Below are positions 53,013 through 60,919 of a DNA stretch of 64,000 bases, piece after piece (position 1 is the first letter of the stretch; each line of letters starts with the position of its first letter). Both the position numbers and the translations under genes were made by a program. The notes below the pieces were generated by a model. That model was not told the DNA's origin and ran no database searches. It saw nothing but the letters and a program-made list of their open reading frames with translations. Source of the stretch: Leptolyngbya sp. Cla-17 (GTDB lineage Bacteria > Cyanobacteriota > Cyanobacteriia > Leptolyngbyales > Leptolyngbyaceae); NCBI RefSeq assembly GCF_016807185.1, contig NZ_JAEVYN010000002.1:2145367-2209366 (forward strand), in the 5' to 3' direction.

Positions 53013-53048
53013 CTTACCAAGAGTGTGCTCCTTTCAGTCCTCCTTTAG
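53013..53048 (-). ncRNA. Delocalised homing crRNA (partial repeat plus 18-nt spacer)
   Basis: On the minus strand AAAGGAGGACTGAAAG, a diverged 3' end of the CRISPR repeat (array form ATGGGTGGGCTGAAAG), is followed directly by GAGCACACTCTTGGTAAG. That spacer matches the adjacent tRNA-Thr gene. Lone repeat-spacer units outside the array with short spacers against tRNA genes are how type V-K transposons are known to home. GGAGGAC in this repeat is perfectly complementary to GTCCTCC in the tracrRNA. Its promoter and 5' end are not defined. Confidence 0.85.
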
Positions 53049-53110
53049 AACTAAAACCAAATCCTATTGAATTTAGAAGCGTGATCGCAAATGCTCTCTA
53101 TTTCACAAAA

Positions 53111-53510
53111 AGCTCAGCCCACCCATCTCTGGGAAGGCGATTGCGACCAGACGCTTTGGTAAAGCTACAAGCAAGCTCATCACTTTCAGCCCACCCATCT
53201 CTGGGAAGGCGATTGCGACTGGACAGACAAACATCGGCAGTGATGGCAAAGATCACTTTCAGCCCACCCATCTCTGGGAAGGCGATTGCGACGTGAGCAA
53301 TTTTCCGGCATTGCCAGCACTATGAAGTCTTTCAGCCCACCCATCTCTGGGAAGGCGATTGCGACAGCATTGCCCACTACTCCCGCGATGGCAATACCGA
53401 ACTTTCAGCCCACCCATCTCTGGGAAGGCGATTGCGACCCCGATCTACTTTGAAGAGTGGCGTGACTTCTTTTCTTTCAGCCCACCCATCTCTGGGAAGG
53501 CGATTGCGAC
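53111..53510 (-). CRISPR. Type V-K CRISPR array, 6 repeats and 5 spacers
   Basis: Six 37-bp repeats start at 53111, 53183, 53256, 53329, 53402 and 53474 on the plus strand, each ending GGCGATTGCGAC. On the transcribed minus strand they begin GTCGCAATCGCC and end GGGTGGGCTGAAAG, the GAAAG end typical of Cas12k repeats. The five spacers are 35, 36, 36, 36 and 35 bp. The repeat furthest from cas12k (53111-53147) is degenerate at its 3' end (CTGAGCT instead of CTGAAAG), the usual sign of the trailer end. Repeats are otherwise identical. Confidence 0.96.
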
Positions 53511-53554
53511 TCCCAGCGCTAGAATTCTTTTCCTGTAAGCTCTCCAGGCTGGCT

Positions 53555-53700
53555 TTTGGCAAACCTGTATAAGAAGTACTCTTTCAACTTGCTTGAAAGC
53601 TGGACTTTAGCGATTTTCAAATTAATGAAAGCATTGCCAGGAGAAGATTTTAGGGTTTTGGCAAACCTCCCAGGGTTTTCGCCCTCGCTTCGGTTTGCCA
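53555..53700. repeat. Inverted and direct copies of TTTTGGCAAACC between array and tracrRNA
   Basis: TTTTGGCAAACCT occurs near 53554 and near 53655, and GGTTTGCCAAAA occurs near 53691. The second and third form a perfect stem of 12 bp with a GC-rich loop, just past the presumed 3' end of the tracrRNA on the minus strand. It could define the end of the tracrRNA precursor or separate it from the array transcript. Confidence 0.5.
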
Positions 53701-53997
53701 AAAATTATTGGAGGACTCCCCCTTGATCGGAGGCGATTCGGTAACTGCCACTTCAGTCACACCATCCCAATCAACAAGTTGAAGAGATAATGCTCCTGTA
53801 CCTCCAGATGATGAAGGCTTAACTCACTTCTGCTGGGTGCGCACCTGCGCTACATTTGAAAAACAGACTCAACGAATGCAGCTTTCCATCCCCACACACA
53901 TCTCAAAATGAAATCTGTACCAGGATGCAGTCAGCAAGCGGGCAAGCTACTAGGGTCGGAAAGCACAGTCGTCTCACAACGACCAAACTGACCCATA
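53700..53997 (-). ncRNA. tracrRNA of the type V-K system
   Basis: The region between cas12k and the array, read on the minus strand, follows the order of the known V-K tracrRNA as I recall it from the Scytonema element. The blocks are GTCAGTTTG with a GTCGT/ACGAC hairpin, GCTTTCCGACCCTAGTAGCT, GGTGCGCACCCAGCAG, then CCGATCAAGGGGGA and the anti-repeat GTCCTCC (53716-53710). Ends are approximate. The anti-repeat should pair with GG(U)GGGC of the array repeat, with a U-U mismatch, and with GGAGGAC of the homing repeat without mismatch. Confidence 0.78.
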
Positions 53998-54091
53998 TTT
54001 TTCACAATTCAGCGGCTCAAAGAGCTTAAACTGCGGCGCTGTTGATTTGTATATTAACTTGTCTAGGTTCAGGCGTACTGGGAAAACAGGA

Positions 54092-55987
54092 TTATTTTGT
54101 GGTGATCGCACGGGAGTGATAGACCGAGATCGCCAGATCTCTTGCCTGTTTCTGAGGGTTGAATTGGATCGGCTGAAATCCTGACTCAACCGGAATACCC
54201 AATTGTTGAGCCTTGCAATGAATTGCTTCAATGAGTCTGTTGTAGCTCCATTGGTGGATAGTCCTGCGGTACTCTTTGGCGTATTGATCTTGAGCTTCAA
54301 CGGAACCGGAACATTTCTGTTCAGCCTTTGCCTGAATCTCACTGGCGAGTAATTCTCGAAGATGCGTCAGGTTGGGCATCATGATGCTCCCTGCTCGATA
54401 AGTTTGAGCAAGTTGGATAATTGCTTTTGCCAGTAAACGGTCAATAGTTTGTCCAAGCTCTGATTCCGACGGTTGGTACGTTACCCCACGCTTCTGATTT
54501 TTGTGACGTTGCAGAGCGTTTTGCTTCTGCTGGTGGCGATGACGGTTGAGGTGGTGGTAGTGATCGCCCAGCAAGGTACGAGGGGTGCAGTAGGTCAGCA
54601 CCTCTCCGGTTCTGCCATTCACCACGGCTGCTGTTATGGGGTCAGCCAGCCCAATACTGAGTCCAACCAAAATTTCGGGATTGCCCTGGTAGGGTTGCTG
54701 GCTGGGGCGAGAAGGCAAATTAGTCAGACGGTTGAGAGTAGAGGCATTACGCTGATGAAACTTTTTCTGGTGGTCGGTTAACTCATGTTCAAGGGTTTTA
54801 AGGGTCAGACTCTTAGTAGTTTTAGCTAGCTTCTCTTGCTGGACTTGCAGAGTTCCTTCGGCGGTCATCAAGCGAGTATCGAAGGTGCAGTGCAGAGAGA
54901 GATGGTTTACATTCCAGGGATCACCTTTGCCCTCGCCTTCTTTCCACACCAATATGCCCGAACTGAGGGTGAGTAAGCCTGCTGGATACGTATCTTTATT
55001 AGCTTGATAGGCTTGCCAATCTTCCAAGAAGCGTCGGAAAAAAGGCAGTTGCCGCTGATCGCAGTACAACCGGAATGGATATTCTTTGTGGGCTTTAAAC
55101 CATCCTTTGATGTCCAGATCAGCCGCCTTGAGATATTTATCAATGCCATTGAAACTGACGGCAATTCTACCGTTTGCCGTCTTGCCCCAGCGTATGTCCG
55201 TAGAGCTGCCGTAGAGGATGGGATAGGGCAGGAAGGCGGGTCGGGTTAGCAGTTTGGCTTGCCACTCTCTTGCTTGAGTGACGCTTTCGGAAATCTGCTG
55301 CGTCGCGATCTCCAGCGTCTCCAGAAACTCTTCCCCGGTCAGATCTCGTCCTTTGGGTAGGCGAGCCTGAAGCTGCGCCTCAAGTTGCTCAATTTCTTTC
55401 TGTTTGCGATGGATGCGGTGGGCAAATTTCTCCGGGGCTTCTTCCGTTTCAGGAATTTTGCAGCCGTTTTTAAGCAGATATGAGATCGCGCAACGGCTTA
55501 GGATGTCGTTTGTAGCATCATAGGTTGCAAACAGATGAGCTATTTGAGTCTGACGCTCTGTATTGCGTTGGCTCAGGATGTCTTGCGCCCGGTGTTGGAG
55601 CGCATCGAGGGTGGAACCGCTGAGTTCAAGCAATTCAGCATCACTCTTCACCACATTTAGCCAGCGTTGTTTTCCATCCAAGCGGAGGCGACGGTTCTGC
55701 TGAAGTGACAGCCATGACTCATAAATGTACGTCACCATGAGGATGGCAGAAGCGTAGAAGCGCCCAGGTTGATCTGGGTAAACCAGTTTGAGTGGCTCAC
55801 AAAGCCCTTTGACGACGCTCTCTGAAATGGTGCCTCTGCGTTGCCAGATTCCAAAGTCGGGATGCTGACTCACGCACTTCAGCAGGTCGTTGATTAAGGG
55901 GGTATTGCTCTCGATCATGAGGTGCCAGAGGTGACGGCGAACTGGCTCAGAGGCGATGAGGCGACAGTGAATCGTGATCAGGCTCAT
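54092..55987 (-). CDS. cas12k: Cas12k, naturally inactive type V-K effector
   Basis: The 631-residue protein starts at ATG 55987 (MSLITIHCRLIASEPVRRHL); a TTG at 55999 is in frame but unneeded. It aligns along its length with Cas12k: NTPLINDLLKCVSQHPDFGI, RFYASAILMVTYIYESWLSL, CAISYLLKNGCKIPETEEAP, LPKGRDLTGEEFLETL, GLLTLSSGILVWKEGEGKGD, PWNVNHLSLHCTFD, ELGQTIDRLLAKAIIQLAQT. The RuvC-I position reads ILVGLSIGLADP, without the catalytic Asp, as in the whole family. Cas12k with crRNA and tracrRNA marks the target for TnsC/TnsB and does not cut. No frameshift or internal stop is seen, so the gene seems maintained although the transposase genes are missing. Confidence 0.97.
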   Translation of the reverse strand: MSLITIHCRLIASEPVRRHLWHLMIESNTPLINDLLKCVSQHPDFGIWQRRGTISESVVKGLCEPLKLVYPDQPGRFYASAILMVTYIYESWLSLQQNRRLRLDGKQRWLNVVKSDAELLELSGSTLDALQHRAQDILSQRNTERQTQIAHLFATYDATNDILSRCAISYLLKNGCKIPETEEAPEKFAHRIHRKQKEIEQLEAQLQARLPKGRDLTGEEFLETLEIATQQISESVTQAREWQAKLLTRPAFLPYPILYGSSTDIRWGKTANGRIAVSFNGIDKYLKAADLDIKGWFKAHKEYPFRLYCDQRQLPFFRRFLEDWQAYQANKDTYPAGLLTLSSGILVWKEGEGKGDPWNVNHLSLHCTFDTRLMTAEGTLQVQQEKLAKTTKSLTLKTLEHELTDHQKKFHQRNASTLNRLTNLPSRPSQQPYQGNPEILVGLSIGLADPITAAVVNGRTGEVLTYCTPRTLLGDHYHHLNRHRHQQKQNALQRHKNQKRGVTYQPSESELGQTIDRLLAKAIIQLAQTYRAGSIMMPNLTHLRELLASEIQAKAEQKCSGSVEAQDQYAKEYRRTIHQWSYNRLIEAIHCKAQQLGIPVESGFQPIQFNPQKQARDLAISVYHSRAITTK

Positions 55988-56086
55988 GGTTGGCAACAAC
56001 CCAGCTTACTAAACTGCTAAGAAGTTTTAGGCTTTCTGACAGCAGTTCAAGCATACTGCTATTCTGTGAGGCATCATACATCAAAC

Positions 56087-56103
56087 CTTGTCAAAATGGC
56101 AAG
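56087..56103. promoter_or_regulatory. Candidate operator CTTGTCAAAATGGCAAG
   Basis: This imperfect palindrome (CTTG...CAAG) lies in the divergent space between cas12k and the HTH regulator gene. A near-copy sits just past the regulator gene, so it may be the regulator's binding site. Confidence 0.4.
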
Positions 56104-56193
56104 CTGATTGACATGGCTCTTGCTCCTTGAACCCCGTCTCATACACACTGGAGGGCGCTACGACTTTATTTGCAATTAGCGCACAGCAAAGTG

Positions 56194-56436
56194 ATGGAGC
56201 TTGAGGAGTTTCTACGGATTTGGGAGGTGTCACGGGAGGAACTGGCGTTCATCTGTGACTGCTCGCTGACAACGGTTAATCACTGGTTCTCTCAGGGAGA
56301 ACACCGTAGATTTCCTGGTGAGAGGCATCAGCAAAAGTTGGCTTTGGCTCACCATGTTTGGACAACGATTGAAACAGAACCGGAATATTTACAGGTTTTG
56401 CGGGAAATATATCAAGAAAAGCCTAGACGGAAGTGA
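56194..56436 (+). CDS. Small HTH regulator divergent from cas12k
   Basis: The 80-residue protein from ATG 56194 has one helix-turn-helix (VSREELAFICDCSLTTVNHW followed by FSQGEHRRFP, about residues 12-42) and a helical tail (HQQKLALAHHVWTTIETEPE). In-frame TTG at 56170 is a less likely start. Type V-K systems commonly carry a divergent regulator gene next to cas12k, CvkR being the studied MerR-type example. This protein occupies that place but looks XRE/Cro-like and I cannot call it CvkR. Inferred role: repression of cas12k and of itself. Confidence 0.78.
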   Translation: MELEEFLRIWEVSREELAFICDCSLTTVNHWFSQGEHRRFPGERHQQKLALAHHVWTTIETEPEYLQVLREIYQEKPRRK

Positions 56437-56755
56437 TGGTTTTAGGACTTGTCAAATGGCAAGATTTTCTTGTCGCTATTTATAATTTAATTGTACTATT
56501 CTGCCGAATCCTGTTTGAGATTGTAGGGCGATCGCGCGCTTTCTCATCGGCGAATTTTTGAATTGGAGGCTGAGTATTAAATGTCGAGTTCATAGTGGTG
56601 TGGCGACAATAAGTTGGCTTTTGGTTCATAAGTGGCGTGAAAGAGAACCTCAACTTTTCGCCCTTCTGCCTCTAACCCACAAACACTAGCTTTGGCTTGT
56701 TTGTTCCTGAGCGAAAATGCCTTTCAGAGCCGAGAACTTCACCTCTCTACTCCTG
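56437..56755. other. Intergenic region with operator copy and TnsB-like motif
   Basis: 319 bp between the regulator and DUF4385 genes. CTTGTCAAATGGCAAG at 56448-56463 copies the candidate operator. TATTAAATGTCGAG at 56575 and GGCGACAATAAGTTGGC to 56618 resemble inward and outward TnsB-site halves. There is no trace of tnsB, tnsC or tniQ, which would be expected from here on. Confidence 0.55.
56575..56618. repeat. Direct repeat copy A, TnsB-site-like
   Basis: This 44-bp sequence starts TATTAAATGTC, continues CATAG(T)GGTGT and ends GCGACAATAAGTTGGC. It has a near-copy at 57347-57389 with roughly 85% identity. Its two halves match the terminal repeat core (ATTAAATGTCG) in opposite directions. 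Confidence 0.6.
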
Positions 56756-57244
56756 TTAAGAACCTGGACTTTTTGCGGCAACCGTTTCAAAGCCTTCGTA
56801 CTGCTCGCGATGACGTGCGGCTAATCGCACATACTCTGGATCACTCTTCGCCAATTGCCACTTTTCATAGAAAATCTTGGCAGATTGAGCTTTGATTGGA
56901 TCTTCCTCGCGGGGCAGAACCGTTTTGGAACCTACTGCATACTTGCGTCCTGACTTGTGATTGGCATAGCGACGCGATCGCGTATAACCCATCTGCAAAA
57001 ACTTTCGTGCCATGTCCATACCCACGAAATCGCCTTCGGCTTTGTATTGAAGAAACAGACTGTAGATTTGGTCAGCCGATTGACGAGCAATGTCTGGGGT
57101 TTTGAATTTCCAGTAGGGTAGTATCTCGCTCTTGTAGGGTTCAACCAGCAAAACACCCTGTTCGCCCCGACCGACCCGATATAGTTCTGGATGCTGGCGA
57201 AAGTCGATCGCCTTGAAATTGAGGGAGTAATCAAATTCCTTCAT
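56756..57244 (-). CDS. DUF4385 protein, probable transposon cargo
   Basis: The 162-residue protein starts at ATG 57244 (MKEFDYSLNFKAIDFRQHPE) and continues LYRVGRGEQGVLLVEPYKSE, ILPYWKFKTPDIA, MDMARKFLQMGYTRSRRYAN. This matches the DUF4385 family, whose function is unknown. Members are found scattered in many bacteria, consistent with movement on elements. It lies between the two copies of the 44-bp repeat, as cargo would. An upstream in-frame start at 57277 is possible but less like the family. Confidence 0.85.
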   Translation of the reverse strand: MKEFDYSLNFKAIDFRQHPELYRVGRGEQGVLLVEPYKSEILPYWKFKTPDIARQSADQIYSLFLQYKAEGDFVGMDMARKFLQMGYTRSRRYANHKSGRKYAVGSKTVLPREEDPIKAQSAKIFYEKWQLAKSDPEYVRLAARHREQYEGFETVAAKSPGS

Positions 57245-57346
57245 CGGCAAAAGCTCAGCTAAATCCAAGACGACCAATTTTGATGCAGTTTTTTTATCTT
57301 GACTGAATCCATTACCGTTGCAATCGCCCTACTGATATACCGCACG

Positions 57347-57389
57347 TATTAAATGTCAGGCTCATAGGTGTCGCGACAATGAAGTTGGC
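57347..57389. repeat. Direct repeat copy B, candidate distal CAST end
   Basis: Begins CGTATTAAATGTCAGG and ends GCGACAATGAAGTTGGC. CGCAC with ATTAAATGTC just before and in it resembles the first terminal repeat at the tRNA end (TCGCACATTAAATGTCGC). It overlaps the first codons of the truncated nuclease gene. Confidence 0.55.
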
Positions 57390-57612
57390 AGGGAAACCAG
57401 ATATTTTGGCGATCGCATACCAGCAAGGTCTTGTGGAAGACTGCAAAACGGGACGGAAAAAGAATTCCGACTTCTACCAGGTGCTAATTTACCTACTGCT
57501 GGTGCCTGTGAGTATTCAAAAGGGTAAAGGATTGGACTTGAGGGGGCGGTTTAACCCAGATCGCGTGATGGAGATTCAATCCAATCAGGTGGATGAGGCG
57601 TTTAAGGAGTAA
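57379..57612 (+). pseudogene. PD-(D/E)XK nuclease, 5'-truncated remnant
   Basis: This frame of 77 codons reads GKPDILAIAYQQGLVEDCKT followed by GRKKNSDFYQVLIYLLLV. That is the catalytic centre of a PD-(D/E)XK nuclease-superfamily protein: PD, then E-D-C-K with the Lys, then the helix with Q. The N-terminal 150 or so residues usual for such proteins are missing, and the frame opens inside repeat copy B, so an element end appears to have cut the gene. Confidence 0.6.
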
Positions 57613-57825
57613 TTTCGAGGGGCGATCGCTCTTCTCAGCAGCGCTACTCCAGCTCGTAAAGTCCCCAGTTTTCAAGAGTGCCGAAACCATTTGTAAAGAC
57701 TTTGCAATGACTTTCTGAAGAATTTGTTCCATCCGGCTGTGGCTGTGTCAACACTGTATTAGGGGATAGAGTGATTGATCTTTTTCCCGTGGTAATGCTG
57801 CTTCACTCAAGTTAAGGAGTGCCGG

Positions 57826-59919
57826 ATGGATGACGCAGACAGGCAACGAGTTCAGAAATTTCTGAAAACGTGGAAAGGCTCTCAGGGGAACGAGAGAGCC
57901 AACTATCAGGGATTCTTTCTTGACCTGTGCGATGCGCTAGGAGTCGATCGCCCACCGCCAAAGGGGAACATCACTGGCGATCCCTATGCCTTTGATAAGG
58001 ATATTCGCGTCATTCACAAAGATGGCTTTAGCACGAACTATGCCGATTTCTACAAGGACGGGCACTTCCTGATTGAGGCGAAACAGGGTGGGAGTGCTTC
58101 CAACAAGGGCACAGCGAAGCGGGGCACGAAAACCTACGATACGGCGATGGAGAAAGCCTTTTATCAGGCACTTAGCTACACGCCGTTTTTGGCGAATAAG
58201 CCACCGTTTGTGATGACCTGCGATATTGGCTCGCACTTTGAAGTGTGGATGAGTTTTAGCGGCAACTATGGCGGCTATGGGGCACGGGAAAGGATTCCGC
58301 TCGACAAGCTGATTGATGAGAAGGTCTTCGATCGCTTCGTTGCTATCTTTAGCGATCCGCAAAGCCTGAACCCGGAGAAGTATCGGGCAAAGGTGACACG
58401 CGAGGTTGCTGATACGCTGGCAAAGCTGGCGCGATGGCTGGAGGAGCAAGGACATGAGCCACAGGAAGCCTCCAGTTTTCTGATGCGCTGTATTTTTACG
58501 ATGTTTGCGGAAGATGTGGATTTGCTGAGGGGTGAGGTGTTCACCAAAGCCTTGAAGGAACGCTGGATTGCTGAGCCAACTTCGTTTAAGCCGCAGGTTG
58601 AGGCGCTGTGGCAAACGATGAATACGGGCGGTAGCTTTGGATTTGAGCGAATTTTGCGGTTTAACGGCAGCTTTTTTGCCAATGCAACGGCGTTTGATTT
58701 GCCCCAGGCGCAGCTAGAGATTTTGCATGAGGCGGCAGACAAGGATTGGAGTGCGGTGGAGCCTGCGATTTTTGGGACGCTGCTGGAGCGGGCGTTGGAT
58801 AAAAAGGAGCGGAGCCGATTGGGGGCGCACTATACACCGCGATCGTATGTAGAACGGTTGGTGCGTCCGGTGGTGATGGAGCCGTTGCGCGAGGAGTGGC
58901 TGTTAGTGGAGAGTGAGGTTGATCGCCTGCTCATCCTCAAAGATAATCAGCAGGAGCCAACCAAAGCGCAGCGGCAAAAGGCAGCGATCGAGATTCAAGC
59001 GTTTCTCGACAAGCTCCAGCAGATTCGCATTCTTGATCCGGCGTGTGGGACAGGAAATTTTTTGTATGTGACGCTGGATTTGCTGAAGACGCTGGAACAG
59101 GAGGTGCAAATGCGCTTGCTGGATGTGGTGGGGCAGGTGACGACGGATTTGCTGGAGGAGTTTGATCCGCGTTTGGCAGGTCGAAAGCAGGTGAACCCGT
59201 CACAGTTTTTGGGGATTGAGATTAACCCTAGAGCGGCGGGTATTGCAGAACTGGTGATCTGGATTGGCTATTTGCAGTGGCACTTCAAACGCTCTGGCAG
59301 CACGCCGCCACCAGAACCGATTTTGCAGGATTTTCACAATATTGAATATCGCGATGCGGTGTTGGCGTATGACGGAAAGGAAGAGGCGATCGACCCGAAA
59401 ACGGGCAAGGTGAAAACGCGCTGGGGCGGTCGGATGATGAAGCATCCGGTGACAGGTGAAAATGTGCCCGATCCGAGCGATCAACTTCCCATTTATTGCT
59501 ATATCAATCCGCGTCCCGCAGAGTGGCAGGAAGCAGATTATATAGTGAGCAATCCACCCTTTATTGGCACTAGGCGGATGAGAGAAAGCTTGGGTGATGG
59601 CTATACAGAGACACTCAGAAAAACTTACGCTGAGATACCGGAGACTATTGACTATGTCATGTATTGGTGGCACAAAGCAGCAGAACTGGTAGGCTCCAAT
59701 CAATCATTAAGATTCGGACTAATCACCACAAATACAATACGTCAAGCATGGCAAAGAGTAGTTATTGAAAAGCACTTAAACTCAAAACAGAATCCCGTTC
59801 GGATAAATTTTGCCATACCAGACCATCCTTGGTCAGATAATGGCGCTGATGTCAGAATTTCAATAGACATTATTGGAAATAGCGAAGCACTAGAAAGCAC
59901 GACAAGAGAGTACTTCTAG
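57826..59919 (+). pseudogene. MmeI-like restriction-methyltransferase, N-terminal part (split by IS5)
   Basis: AAGGAG at 57814-57819 precedes the ATG. The 697 codons hold an N-terminal PD-(D/E)XK-type nuclease site (Asp74, Glu84-Ala-Lys86 in FLIEAKQGG) and a helical spacer (TLLERALDKKERSRLGAHYT). SAM motif I follows (RILDPACGTGNFLYVTLDLL), then catalytic motif IV (DYIVSNPPFIG) near residue 573. This is the layout of single-chain MmeI/YeeA-type enzymes that modify one strand and cut nearby. The frame stops at IS sequence just after DVRISIDIIGNSEALESTTR. Broken as it stands. Confidence 0.85.
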
Positions 59920-60919
59920 CAATTTTAAGCTTAGGCGGTTTTGAGTTGAGGATGGGTGAGTTGACGATGAGTGAGCCGAAAGTTGTGCAGTCCGCAGGCA
60001 GTTTCCATCACATCATCCGCATAATAGCCAGTTCGGTTGCGAAACTTGTGTGCCACAATGTTGCAGCGTTTGATGCCACTGATTTGATGTTCTATTTCGA
60101 CTCGTTCGCTGGAAATCTCCCGGTTGTGGTGTTTATCTTGGTCGCTTAACTGCTGGTTTCGAGGCTTTTTCTTCGGTTGTCTAATCGTCACTCCAGGGGG
60201 TGCAAACCCTTGAAACCCTCTGTCTTGCCACAAGGTACTGCCGGGTGGAAACTGGTATTCCTCGCCGTCACAAATGGCTTTGTCATGCACACTGCCACAG
60301 TAGGTGTCGCTTAAAAACACAACCTTTCCCCCCCGCTCACTGATGATATTGTTGGTCATCGTATGACGCTTCTTTTTGCCACTGTAATAATCCTGCTGGC
60401 GCTCTGGGTCTTTTGGCCGATTCATCGGGCGCTCAGTGCCGTCGATGATGAACTCCAAACTGGGACACTCCCTTAACACCGCTTCTAGCCGTGCGGGTTC
60501 TCGCTCCGGTAATTGTTTCTCATAGCCCAATGCTTGATTCAATATTCGGCTCAACTTGTGAATCCATTCCCAGGCTTGGGTTTGTCCAATCCCAAACAAA
60601 AACCCTTGCACCGTTTGGGTGGGATACACTCGGAAGTACACCAAAATAAATAACAGTTTGTCTGCACTGCTGGACACCTCAGCGTGTCGTCCTCCCCCAT
60701 AGCGACGGGCACGAGGTCGCTTAATGTATTCCCGTTCGATATATTCTTGCCATGCCACCTCAAAGCTTTCCAGCAATTGCTCAAATTCCGCAGGCTTTAA
60801 TCCCGTGAGACTTTGCAACACGTAGGGCTTACCTTGAACTTTGCTATAGCTCAACATCGCTGGTTCCGTTCGACTTGCGTTATCTTTTTCGCATCCTATT
60901 CTATTTCCGATTAAGTCTA
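59920..60919 (-). mobile_element. IS5-family insertion sequence (ends approximate)
   Basis: About 1 kb of sequence with one transposase gene on the minus strand interrupts the MmeI-like gene. I could not find clean inverted repeats or a target duplication that restores the reading frame: AAGCTTAGGCGG (left) and AGACTTAATCGG (right, inwards) match at 9 of 12 positions, and ACTTC occurs at both flanks. The exact ends are therefore uncertain by about 15 bp each side. Confidence 0.7.
59931..60857 (-). CDS. IS5-family transposase (HTH_Tnp_4/DDE_Tnp_4 type)
   Basis: This 308-residue transposase has an N-terminal helix-turn-helix region (SSADKLLFILVYFRVYPTQT, VQGFLFGIGQTQAWEWIHKL) and a DDE domain with FIIDGTERPMNRPKDPERQQ, LSDTYCGSVHDKAI, LWQDRGFQGFAPPG and ERVEIEHQISGIKRC. 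The ORF is intact. Confidence 0.92.
   Translation of the reverse strand: MLSYSKVQGKPYVLQSLTGLKPAEFEQLLESFEVAWQEYIEREYIKRPRARRYGGGRHAEVSSSADKLLFILVYFRVYPTQTVQGFLFGIGQTQAWEWIHKLSRILNQALGYEKQLPEREPARLEAVLRECPSLEFIIDGTERPMNRPKDPERQQDYYSGKKKRHTMTNNIISERGGKVVFLSDTYCGSVHDKAICDGEEYQFPPGSTLWQDRGFQGFAPPGVTIRQPKKKPRNQQLSDQDKHHNREISSERVEIEHQISGIKRCNIVAHKFRNRTGYYADDVMETACGLHNFRLTHRQLTHPQLKTA

Larger units (their letters stand above)
52878..57389. mobile_element. Type V-K CRISPR-associated transposon lacking tnsB, tnsC and tniQ
   Basis: One end is clear: TGTACA at 52878-52883 followed by four TnsB-site-like repeats. Inside come the homing crRNA, CRISPR array, tracrRNA, cas12k (minus), a divergent HTH regulator and a DUF4385 gene. 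The other end is not sharp; TnsB-site-like sequences lie at 56575-56618 and 57347-57389, the latter at the truncated start of a nuclease gene, so 57389 is provisional. No ORF for the DDE transposase TnsB, the AAA+ TnsC or TniQ exists between 56437 and the nuclease fragment, where V-K elements usually keep them. The element is therefore non-autonomous, decayed, or served by proteins encoded elsewhere. Confidence 0.82.

Noticed and set aside
56616..56620. GGCTT next to repeat copy A as the second copy of the CAST target duplication (52873-52877 GGCTT)
   Set aside because: Three of the five bases belong to the repeat itself and no TGTACA precedes it; chance is likely.
56437..57380. Hidden or decayed tnsB, tnsC or tniQ genes
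   Set aside because: The space is filled by the DUF4385 gene and short repeats; no frame shows TnsB DDE, TnsC Walker or TniQ zinc-finger motifs.
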